DNA from: JALOOE01 sp964423545
GTDB lineage: Bacteria; Chloroflexota; Anaerolineae; CG2-30-64-16
Length of the DNA: 23,223 bases
Direction of reading: 5' to 3'
Assembly (NCBI GenBank): GCA_964423545.1
Contig: CAYRFV010000052.1
Location: 1 to 23,223, forward strand
Under the pieces are notes generated by a model, which did not search any database, was not told the origin of the DNA, and was given only the letters and a program-made list of their open reading frames with translations. A program made the translations under genes and the position numbers. Shown one piece after another: positions 15,281-20,884 of this stretch. Every line of letters begins with the position of its first letter. The first letter of the stretch is position 1.

Positions 15281-15816
15281 TCTTCCTCTTCGCCCAGCAA
15301 TCCCTCAGGCACAGCCACAATCATCTTCTTGGCTGCCAGATCGACCCGCAGAATGACTTCGCGCAACGCCGGCAGCAGGATTTCTCCCTTCGCGCCGGCC
15401 ACGACGTATACATCGTTCGCCCGCGTGAACAGGATCTCGACCAAAACGCCCAGCGGGCTTCCATCCGCGGTCTCCACCGCCAGTCCGATCATATCGTGCG
15501 CGTAGTGTTCATGCTCACCCAACGGCATCGCCTGCTCATCGGGAATCATCAGGTAGCGACCCTGGAGCGTCTCGGCCACGTTGCGATCAGGCACACCGGT
15601 CAGCTTGACAAGCAGCATGCCCTTATGCGGCCGGACCGCCTCAATTTCGGTGGGGACGCAATCGGCCAGGGTGCCCAGGTAGACTTTGGCCCCGATGCGA
15701 TATCGCTCCGGAAAGTCGGTCATCACCAGCACCTTGACCTCGCCGCGAATGCCGTGTGCACCTGTGATCTGGCCGATGGCCAGGTAGCTCGGCGCCTTCG
15801 GTTGGCCAGGGGTCAT
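15277..15816 (-). CDS. rimM: 16S rRNA processing / 30S maturation protein RimM
   Basis: RimM binds ribosomal protein S19 and assists maturation of the 30S head. The 179-residue product starts with the family opening YLAIGQITGAHGIRGEVKV (about 10-28), followed by the N-terminal beta-barrel domain, a linker with the block H-Y-A-H-D-M-I-G-L, and the C-terminal PRC-barrel domain (G-x-x-L-G-x-x-V-E-I-L, NDVYVV, ILLPALREVI). Its start ATG at 15816 follows AAGGAG (15828-15823) at 6 nt. The frame is open upstream, but that part has no RimM similarity. It is the last gene of ffh-rpsP-khpA-rimM; trmD and rplS, which usually follow, are absent. Confidence 0.95.
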   Translation of the reverse strand: MTPGQPKAPSYLAIGQITGAHGIRGEVKVLVMTDFPERYRIGAKVYLGTLADCVPTEIEAVRPHKGMLLVKLTGVPDRNVAETLQGRYLMIPDEQAMPLGEHEHYAHDMIGLAVETADGSPLGVLVEILFTRANDVYVVAGAKGEILLPALREVILRVDLAAKKMIVAVPEGLLGEEED

Positions 15817-15837
15817 GCGAATCTCCTTGACGCGAAA

Positions 15838-15861
15838 CGGGGGCGCACCCTGGCGCCCCCG
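15838..15861 (-). promoter_or_regulatory. GC-rich hairpin between khpA and rimM
   Basis: CGGGGGCGC (15838-15846) and GCGCCCCCG (15853-15861) form a perfect 9-bp stem with a 6-nt loop. On the transcript it sits about 10 nt before the rimM ribosome site (15828-15823), followed by GTTTC. It may act as an attenuator, an RNA-processing block or a weak terminator within the operon. Confidence 0.45.
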
Positions 15862-15925
15862 CTCCAACCACTCTGGATGCTCCGTACCGGAACTTCGAGA
15901 CAGCCTTCCGGCGCCCCATCTCAGC

Positions 15926-16153
15926 CTACACGATCTCCAGCACGACGCGGCGGTCGCCGGCCGCCACCTTGAGCAGCGTTCGGATGGCATTCGCCACGCG
16001 GCCGTCCTTGCCGATCACGCGCCCGATATCGTCATGGTCGACATGCAATTCGAGGACGGTGACGCTGCCGCCGAGCGTCTCCTTCACAAAAACCTGCTCT
16101 GGGCTATCGACCAGCGCCCTGGCGATATACTCGACCAACTCTTTCTCTTTCAC
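15926..16153 (-). CDS. khpA: KH-domain RNA-binding protein KhpA
   Basis: A single KH domain protein of the YlqC/KhpA family that binds RNA and, in Firmicutes, works with KhpB (Jag) in cell elongation and division. At 75 residues it has the expected length. The conserved R-V-I-G-K-D-G-R block (residues 44-51) carries the GxxG RNA-binding loop (G-K-D-G), followed by the helix ANAIRTLLKVAA. The start is GTG at 16153, preceded by AAGGAG (16167-16162) at 8 nt. It lies between rpsP and rimM, as in many bacteria. Confidence 0.93.
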   Translation of the reverse strand: MKEKELVEYIARALVDSPEQVFVKETLGGSVTVLELHVDHDDIGRVIGKDGRVANAIRTLLKVAAGDRRVVLEIV

Positions 16154-16189
16154 CGCTCAGTCTCCTTGCGCCGCTAACACGTCTCCAGA

Positions 16190-16218
16190 TGAGCACGTTC
16201 AGACACCGGCTGTGCTCA
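16190..16218 (-). promoter_or_regulatory. hairpin in rpsP-khpA spacer
   Basis: TGAGCAC (16190-16196) and GTGCTCA (16212-16218) form a perfect 7-bp stem with a 15-nt loop, inside the 118-bp gap between rpsP and khpA. There is no T tract, so a termination role is unlikely; it could be a processing or stability element. The call is weak. Confidence 0.25.
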
Positions 16219-16271
16219 CTGGGCGGCAACGGACGCGCAAACGCTCCAGCTCTCGAACGCGAGACGCTTCA

Positions 16272-16535
16272 TCAGGCGACTGGCGCGGCCTCGGCTGCAT
16301 AGACGCCGGCGGCCTTCAGCAGACGCTCGACGGCCTGGCTGGGCTGCGCGCCGACGCCGATCCAATAGCGGGCGCGCTCCACGTCGATGCTGATCGTTTC
16401 GGGCTCGGTGCGGGGGTTGAAGTACCCGAGGTTTTCGACGATGCGGCCATCGCGCGGGGCATGTTGATCGGCCACCACGACACGATAGGTCGGCTGCCGC
16501 TTGGCGCCGTGTCGACTCAGACGTATGCGAACCAT
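16272..16535 (-). CDS. rpsP: 30S ribosomal protein S16
   Basis: A primary-assembly protein of the 30S subunit. The 87 residues match the bS16 family from the start: M-V-R-I-R-L-S-R-H-G-A-K-R-Q-P-T-Y-R-V-V-V-A-D, then the block RDGRIVENLGYFNP and a C-terminal Y-W-I-G-V-G-A-Q-P-S-Q-A-V region. The C-terminus is Ala-rich. The ATG at 16535 follows AAGGAG at 10 nt. Downstream of ffh by 82 bp and upstream of khpA, as expected. Confidence 0.97.
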   Translation of the reverse strand: MVRIRLSRHGAKRQPTYRVVVADQHAPRDGRIVENLGYFNPRTEPETISIDVERARYWIGVGAQPSQAVERLLKAAGVYAAEAAPVA

Positions 16536-16617
16536 TCTCTGCTAGCTCCTTGTAGATAGGGGACATCGAGGGTCCCGAATGCTGGTCACCGCCACGCTCC
16601 ATGAAGAGCATGACGGG

Positions 16618-17955
16618 TTATCCACGGAATAGGTCCATCAACCCGCCACGCGGGCCGCGGCCACCCCCTTGACCGAGCTGCTTCATGAGGCGCTGCATCT
16701 GCCGAAACTGATTGAGCAGGTCGTTCACTTCGGTCACGGTGACGCCCGAGCCGCGGGCGACGCGGCGTTTCCGGCTGCCGTTCAGCATGCGGGGATCGCG
16801 ACGCTCCGCGCGCGTCATCGAGTTGATGATCGCTTCGATCTGGCCGAACTGCTTGTCCGTCACCTCAGGCGCGATATCCTTGGTCATCCGGCCCATCCCA
16901 GGAACCATCTCCAGAAGCTGCGTCAGCGGCCCCATCTTCTTGACCTGCTGGAGCTGCTGGAGGAAGTCCTCGAGATCGAACTCGCCCTTGACCAGCTTGC
17001 GGCTCAGCCGCTGGGCATCGTCGCGGCTGATGTTCTCACCGGCCTTTTCGATCAGGGTGAGCACATCGCCCATGCCGAGGATGCGCGTGGCCAGGCGGTC
17101 GGGATGGAACGGTTCGAGGGCATCCAGTTTCTCGCCAACACCCAGGAATTTGATCGGGACGCCCGTGACCTCGCGCATCGAGATCGCCGCACCTCCGCGT
17201 GCATCGCCGTCCACCTTGGTGAGGATCAGCCCGGTCAGCGGCACGCGCTCGTGAAAGCCCTTTGCAACGTTGACCGCTTCCTGACCGGTCATGGCGTCCG
17301 CCACCAGCAGGATCTCCTGCGGCTTGGCGATGGCCCGGATCTGCTCCAGCTCACGCATCATGTCGTCATTGATTTGGAGGCGGCCGGCGGTGTCCAGGAT
17401 TACAACGTCGTAGGCCCCTTCGCGCGCCCGGCGCAACGCACGGCTGACGATCTCAGGCGGGGGCTCCTTCACACCTTCACTGTACACGGGCACATCGAGC
17501 TGTTTGCCCAACACCTCGAGCTGGGTGACGGCGGCGGGCCGGTAGGTATCTGCTGCAACCAGCAATGAGCGCTTGTTGCCCTTGCGCAGCGTGAGCGCCA
17601 GCTTGCCGGCCATGGTCGTCTTGCCGGCGCCTTGCAGTCCCAGAAGCATGATCACGTGCGGCGCCGGTCCCGACAGGTCGAGCTTGGACGGCTCGCCCAG
17701 CGTCTTCAGAAGCTCCTCGTGAACGATCTTGACGACCTGCTGCGCCGGGGTCAGGCTCTTCATCACTTCGGCGCCGATGGCCCGCTCTTTGACGCGCCCC
17801 ACCAGCTCCTTGACGACCTTGTAGTTGACATCGGCCTCGAGCAGCGCCAGTCGCACCTCGCGCAGGGCCAGCTCCACATCCTGCTCGGAGAGCTTCCCGC
17901 GTGAAGCGAGTTTGTCGAAGACCGCATTGAGCTTGGTTTGCAGATTCTCAAACAT
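16618..17955 (-). CDS. ffh: signal recognition particle protein Ffh (SRP54)
   Basis: The SRP GTPase that binds signal sequences and 4.5S RNA and brings nascent membrane proteins to FtsY and the Sec translocon. The 445 residues show the N domain (1-90), the GTPase domain with P-loop GLQGAGKTT (106-114), DTYRPAA (136-142), DTAGR (188-192) and TKVDGDARGGA (246-256), and the Met-rich M domain (about 298-445) with the 4.5S-RNA-binding block GSRKRRVARGSG followed by QFRQMQRLMKQL. It ends in a Gly/Arg-rich tail. The ATG at 17955 has only a weak ribosome site. It heads the operon, behind a near-consensus promoter and a 26-bp palindrome in its leader. Confidence 0.98.
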   Translation of the reverse strand: MFENLQTKLNAVFDKLASRGKLSEQDVELALREVRLALLEADVNYKVVKELVGRVKERAIGAEVMKSLTPAQQVVKIVHEELLKTLGEPSKLDLSGPAPHVIMLLGLQGAGKTTMAGKLALTLRKGNKRSLLVAADTYRPAAVTQLEVLGKQLDVPVYSEGVKEPPPEIVSRALRRAREGAYDVVILDTAGRLQINDDMMRELEQIRAIAKPQEILLVADAMTGQEAVNVAKGFHERVPLTGLILTKVDGDARGGAAISMREVTGVPIKFLGVGEKLDALEPFHPDRLATRILGMGDVLTLIEKAGENISRDDAQRLSRKLVKGEFDLEDFLQQLQQVKKMGPLTQLLEMVPGMGRMTKDIAPEVTDKQFGQIEAIINSMTRAERRDPRMLNGSRKRRVARGSGVTVTEVNDLLNQFRQMQRLMKQLGQGGGRGPRGGLMDLFRG

Positions 17956-17982
17956 AGCGCACCACTTGACGCCAACTCGCGC

Positions 17983-18008
17983 ATGAGCCGGCCCGCGGGC
18001 CGGCTCAT
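17983..18008. repeat. 26-bp perfect palindrome in the ffh leader
   Basis: The half-site ATGAGCCGGCCCG (17983-17995) is followed without a gap by its exact inverse complement (17996-18008). It lies between the predicted ffh start of transcription (about 18018) and the ffh ATG at 17955, so it is both a candidate DNA operator and a 5' leader hairpin. Confidence 0.8.
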
Positions 18009-18024
18009 CACCGATGACACTTTT

Positions 18025-18053
18025 ATTTTACGAGCTATTGCGCCTTTCGTCAA
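18025..18053 (-). promoter_or_regulatory. promoter of the ffh operon
   Basis: On the minus strand, TTGACG (18053-18048) and TAAAAT (18030-18025) are separated by 17 bp, each 5/6 to consensus. Transcription would start near 18018 with a leader of about 63 nt that includes the 26-bp palindrome. Its -35 box lies within the spacer of the plus-strand promoter. Confidence 0.75.
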
Positions 18054-18067
18054 GTCTATGCTATAAT
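18038..18067 (+). promoter_or_regulatory. promoter of the CBM48-crcB-DUF190 operon
   Basis: A perfect TATAAT (18062-18067) is preceded at 18 bp by TTGCGC (18038-18043). Transcription would start near 18074, about 37 nt before the ATG at 18111. Interlocked with the divergent ffh promoter. Confidence 0.65.
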
Positions 18068-18110
18068 CGGCTCAATTCCGGAGGTGAGCGGGAGAGACGG
18101 AGGCGGTCTG

Positions 18111-18500
18111 ATGCGCCATGCGCCACCCTCCGTGGCCTTGCTGCCAGAGGCGCAAGATGGCCGTGCCTGGGCTGGATTGTCGCTGCAATGGGGCCGCGCC
18201 ATGATCTACAAAGAGACCCTTCCCAACAACCAAGAAGTCCGGGTTACCTTCGAGCTTCCCTCGAGCATCTGGGCCGAACGGGTCAACCTGGTCGGCGACT
18301 TCAACCAATGGGACACGGCAAAGGATGAACTGCACCAGAGCCGCACCGACGGCAAGTGGCGCATCACTCTGACGCTGCCGACGCACAAGGAGTATGAGTT
18401 CCGCTATCTCGTTAACGGCCGCGATTGGCACAACGACTGGCACGCCGACAAGTACCGGTCGAACAAGTACGGCACTGACAACTCAGTGGTCTGCACGTGA
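18111..18500 (+). CDS. glycogen-binding-type E-set (CBM48/AMPK1-like) protein
   Basis: A small stand-alone early-set domain of the type that binds glycogen or starch in AMPK beta subunits and branching enzymes. From the ATG at 18111 the product has 129 residues; the conserved part starts at the internal ATG 18201 (residue 31, MIYKETLPNN). The diagnostic blocks are RVNLVGDFNQWD (about 57-68), KWRITLTLPTHKEYEFRYLVNGRDWHNDW (a run of strands) and a C-terminal YGTDNSVV, which matches the usual N-S-V-V end of such domains. I chose 18111 because GGAGG (18099-18103) lies 7 nt upstream, whereas 18201 has only a poor ribosome site; the first 30 residues look non-conserved, so 18201 remains possible. 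It is cytosolic, with no catalytic domain. It is co-transcribed with crcB, 15 bp downstream; its role there is unknown. Confidence 0.88.
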   Translation: MRHAPPSVALLPEAQDGRAWAGLSLQWGRAMIYKETLPNNQEVRVTFELPSSIWAERVNLVGDFNQWDTAKDELHQSRTDGKWRITLTLPTHKEYEFRYLVNGRDWHNDWHADKYRSNKYGTDNSVVCT

Positions 18501-18515
18501 GGACGGCGATCAGCA

Positions 18516-18908
18516 GTGACTGATCTGCGCCACCTGCTTCTGGTGGGTACCGGGGGCTTTCTCGGATCGGTCCTGCGCTATATCGTGAGTGGCTACGTGC
18601 AGCAATCTGCTCGCGATCTGGGCTTTCCGTACGGCACGCTGGCTGTGAATGCGGCCGGCTGCTTCATCATCGGCGCCTTGTCAGCGCTTGGAGAGAACCG
18701 CGGCGTGTTCACGACCGAGGACCGTCTCTTTCTCTTCGTGGGCCTCCTCGGCGGCTTCACTACCTTCTCTTCGTTCGGCAACGAGACGATCAACTTGCTG
18801 CGGCAAGGCGAGTCGCTGCGGGCCGCGATCAACATAGCCGCCCTACTTCTCCTGGGTCTCGGCGGCGTCTGGTTAGGTCGCAGCGTCGTGACATGGCTTT
18901 GGCGTTAG
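18516..18908 (+). CDS. crcB: fluoride channel CrcB/Fluc
   Basis: A fluoride-selective channel that lets toxic fluoride leave the cell; it works as a dual-topology dimer. The 130 residues have four hydrophobic segments (about 5-27, 38-58, 70-90, 100-125). Signature blocks are GTGGFLGSVLRY (11-22), GTLAVNAAGCF with Asn45 (40-50) and GGFTTFSSFGNE (79-90), which carries the phenylalanine-box and central sodium-site residues. The start is GTG at 18516, 15 nt after the preceding stop, with GAGG overlapping that stop. A single crcB copy here suggests a homodimer unless a second exists elsewhere. Confidence 0.96.
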   Translation: MTDLRHLLLVGTGGFLGSVLRYIVSGYVQQSARDLGFPYGTLAVNAAGCFIIGALSALGENRGVFTTEDRLFLFVGLLGGFTTFSSFGNETINLLRQGESLRAAINIAALLLLGLGGVWLGRSVVTWLWR

Positions 18909-18911
18909 GGC

Positions 18912-19268
18912 GTGGCTCTAACGGTGGAGATGGAACTGCCTGAAGAGGGCTCCCTGCTGCGCATCTTCATCGGCGAGAGCGACCGGCATGCGGGCCGCCC
19001 CCTGTACGAGTGGCTCCTGCTGGAGGCCCGCCGCCAGGGTCTGGCCGGGGCTACCGTGCTGCGCGGCATCAGCGGCTTCGGTGCACACAGCAGGATCCAC
19101 ACCTTCAAGATCGAGCGCCTATCCGAGGATCTTCCGATCGTGCTCGAGATCGTCGACACGCGCGAGAAGCTCGAAAACTTCCTGGCGTCCGTTGATAGTG
19201 CGATTGAGGAAGGTCTGGCGACCCTAGAGAAAGCTTATGTGAAGTTCTATCGCCACGGCATACCGTGA
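18912..19268 (+). CDS. DUF190 family protein, CrcB partner
   Basis: A small cytosolic protein of the DUF190 family, which is often found next to crcB; its molecular role is not established, though the GlnB-like ferredoxin-like fold suggests a regulatory or ligand-binding function. The 118-residue product shows the family blocks LLRIFIGESDRH, PLYEWLLLEARRQGLAGATVLRGISGFG (strand-helix-strand) and IHTFKIERLSEDLPIVLEIVDT. The likely start is GTG at 18912, four bases after the crcB stop; an ATG at 18930 with adjacent GGAG is an alternative. Its TGA stop (19266-19268) abuts the stop of the convergent caspase-like gene. Confidence 0.92.
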   Translation: MALTVEMELPEEGSLLRIFIGESDRHAGRPLYEWLLLEARRQGLAGATVLRGISGFGAHSRIHTFKIERLSEDLPIVLEIVDTREKLENFLASVDSAIEEGLATLEKAYVKFYRHGIP

Positions 19269-20006
19269 TCAGCGAGCCGCGCGAGCGCCGATGACTGGCC
19301 AGCCCGCAGCCCCGTCACCGAGCAGTTGTAGTTGAGGTCGATGGGTCTTGGGCAGGCGCCCTGAGCGCGCATCGCCGCCGGCGAGCTCCGTGATGGCGGC
19401 CAGCCAATCCCCAACGGTCTCGACTTCCGGCAGGGCCCGCGCCGCGTAATAGGACAAGACGCCCTGTTCTTGCATTCCCCTGCCCCATCCGAAGACGTAG
19501 TTCTTCGCCCGACACGCGAGCGCTGCGCCTGCGGTTGCTTGCATGACGATGGCGGTCACCTTCGCCGGCGCCCGGCCGGCGAGCAGGTTGGTGTGTCAGC
19601 AGTCGGGCAGCAAAGCCAGCCGCACCGACGGCGGGAGTTCGAGCGCGCTGAACACATCTCGCCAGAACAGCCAGCGGCGCGGCTCATCCAGGTCGCCCGG
19701 CGCCAGGACGAGCGCAGGCTCGGCCGCATCGGCCTCGACTGCATCGAGAGGCGCATAGGCCCCGTGCCCGCTGTAGTAGACGAAGAGCTCGCCTTCCGCC
19801 CATCCGGCCGCACGGATGCGAACCGCGCCGAGCACATCGAGGAGCAGCCTGCGATCCAGGCCGCCTTCGATCACCAGCAGCTCATCGGCTGACATGCCGC
19901 GCGCGGCCAGTCCCTCGTAGACCATCTGCACGTCGCCGTGCATGGCGGCTTCCCCGCGCCAGGGTGCGGCAATGAGCAGCGCCAGTCGATGCGCCGGTTC
20001 CGGCAT
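19269..20006 (-). CDS. caspase-like (peptidase C14) protein with in-frame TGA at the catalytic cysteine position
   Basis: The frame runs 136 codons from the ATG at 20006 to a TGA at 19598-19596, then continues open for 108 more codons to a TGA at 19271-19269. The first part carries the start of a caspase-fold core: a strand RLALLIAAP (7-15), a linking helix HGDVQMVYEGLAARG, the histidine motif VYYSGHGAY with His81, and the strand RLALLPDC (129-136). In C14 peptidases this last strand ends in D-x-C-H-S-G, the catalytic cysteine being the residue before His. Here the text is D-C-[TGA]-H-T-N, so the stop falls on the nucleophile (residue 137). The part after it (HTNLLAG, then KVTAIVMQATAG, KNYVFGWGRG, VGDWLAAITEL) keeps the same GC-rich codon bias without a frameshift. 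Readings: selenocysteine, a nonsense pseudogene, or a base error. It follows the HAD gene by 10 bp in one operon. Confidence 0.7.
19558..19588 (-). promoter_or_regulatory. SECIS-like stem-loop after the in-frame TGA
   Basis: On the transcript, UCGCCGGC (19582-19575) pairs perfectly with GCCGGCGA (19569-19562) around the 5-nt loop CGGGC (19574-19570). A lower helix ACCU/AGGU (19588-19585 with 19561-19558) extends it, with a 2-nt GC bulge on the 5' side. The loop starts 21 nt after the UGA and has G at its second position, which fits the general bacterial SECIS description (a short stem, a 3-14 nt loop with an early G, 16-37 nt from UGA). It lacks the E. coli GGUC loop. GC-rich stems can arise by chance here. 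Confidence 0.4.
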
Positions 20007-20016
20007 CTCGCACTCT

Positions 20017-20796
20017 CTACTGTGGCAGCAGGTCGCCCAACTGGCGCAACACGTAGGTCGGCTTGATGGTCGACCTGGCGAGTGCAGCTTCGTCGGTAGC
20101 GCCGGTAAGGGCCAACGCGGCCGCCATGCCGCTGTTAAGTCCCATCGCCACATCGGTTTCCAGCCGGTCGCCGGTGATGATGCAGCACTCCGGCGGCATA
20201 CCGAGCACGCCGATGATCGCATCAACCATGTAGTGCGAGGGCTTTCCGACAACCGCCTCCACCTTCGTGTTCGTGCACGCCTCGATCGCCGCAATGGTGG
20301 CGGCCGCATCCGGCTCTCCGCCGCCGGGCACGGGGCAGTAGCGGTCGCCGTTGGTGGCGAAAAAGCGCGCGCCGGCCCGAATTGCATCGAACGCGATCTG
20401 GAGTTTGCGGTAGACGAAGGTGCGGTCGAAGCTGGCGATGACGGCGTCAGTGCGCCGGGGATCCTCGGTGAGCTCGAAGCCGGCCGCTTCCAGCACATCG
20501 CACAGCGGTCGCTCGCCCACCACGAACAGCCGCGCTCCCGGCATCTGCCGCTGCAGGAAATCCGCCATCACCAACGAGGAGTTGATGACATCCGACGGCG
20601 GCGTCGGCAGGCCCAGGCGCGTCAGCTTCCGGGCATAGTCTTCCCGCGTATGGGCCGGGTTATTCGAAAGGAAGACCGTCCGCCGACCAAGCGCCCGCAA
20701 GGTCGTGATCGTCTGACCCGCCGTGGGCAGCAGCGTATCGCCGAGATAGACGGTGCCATCAAGATCGAAGATATAGGCGTCGTAGAGTTCTGGCAT
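20017..20796 (-). CDS. HAD-IIA family phosphatase (NagD-like)
   Basis: A haloacid-dehalogenase phosphohydrolase of subclass IIA, the group of NagD, AraL and phosphoglycolate or p-nitrophenyl phosphatases. With the start at 20796 it has 259 residues. Motif I is FDLDGTVYLG (nucleophile Asp11, acid/base Asp13), motif II LSNNP (Ser44, Asn45), motif III Lys185 (VVGKPSHYM) and motif IV GDRLETD (Asp210, Asp215), followed by MGLNSGMAAALALTG. The C2-type cap lies between motifs II and III (about 70-170). The sugar- or nucleotide-phosphate substrate is unknown. Two starts are possible: ATG 20805 and ATG 20796. I prefer 20796, because the -10 box of the promoter overlaps the first ATG, so the transcript would begin at about 20797. 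The caspase-like gene follows by 10 bp. Confidence 0.93.
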   Translation of the reverse strand: MPELYDAYIFDLDGTVYLGDTLLPTAGQTITTLRALGRRTVFLSNNPAHTREDYARKLTRLGLPTPPSDVINSSLVMADFLQRQMPGARLFVVGERPLCDVLEAAGFELTEDPRRTDAVIASFDRTFVYRKLQIAFDAIRAGARFFATNGDRYCPVPGGGEPDAAATIAAIEACTNTKVEAVVGKPSHYMVDAIIGVLGMPPECCIITGDRLETDVAMGLNSGMAAALALTGATDEAALARSTIKPTYVLRQLGDLLPQ

Positions 20797-20803
20797 GACG
20801 CCC

Positions 20804-20831
20804 ATTGTAACCGAAGCGCTTGGCTTGCCAA
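20804..20831 (-). promoter_or_regulatory. promoter of the HAD-caspase-like operon, probably leaderless
   Basis: On the minus strand, TTGGCA (20831-20826) and TACAAT (20809-20804) are separated by 16 bp, each 5/6 to consensus. Transcription would start about at 20797, directly before the ATG at 20796. The -35 box shares bases with the T tract of the upstream terminator. Confidence 0.65.
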
Positions 20832-20874
20832 AAAAGCCGGCCTGGGCGACCCCAAGCCGTGATCGCCCAGGCCG
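20830..20874 (-). terminator. intrinsic terminator of the VIT/VWA gene
   Basis: A perfect 12-bp stem (20838-20849 with 20863-20874; arm CGGCCTGGGCGA) with a 13-nt loop is followed on the minus strand, after GC, by TTTTTT (20835-20830). It begins about 10 nt after the TAA stop at 20885. This is the clearest intrinsic terminator in the window. Confidence 0.92.
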
Positions 20875-20884
20875 CTACCTCTGT

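Noticed and set aside
18068..18110. Fluoride riboswitch before the crcB operon
   Set aside because: Neither this leader nor the 15-bp gap before crcB contains the conserved crcB-motif blocks or space for its pseudoknot.
19500..19700. Programmed frameshift as explanation for the split caspase-like gene
   Set aside because: The parts before and after the TGA are in the same frame, and no slippery run is present at the TGA; readthrough or recoding of one codon is enough.
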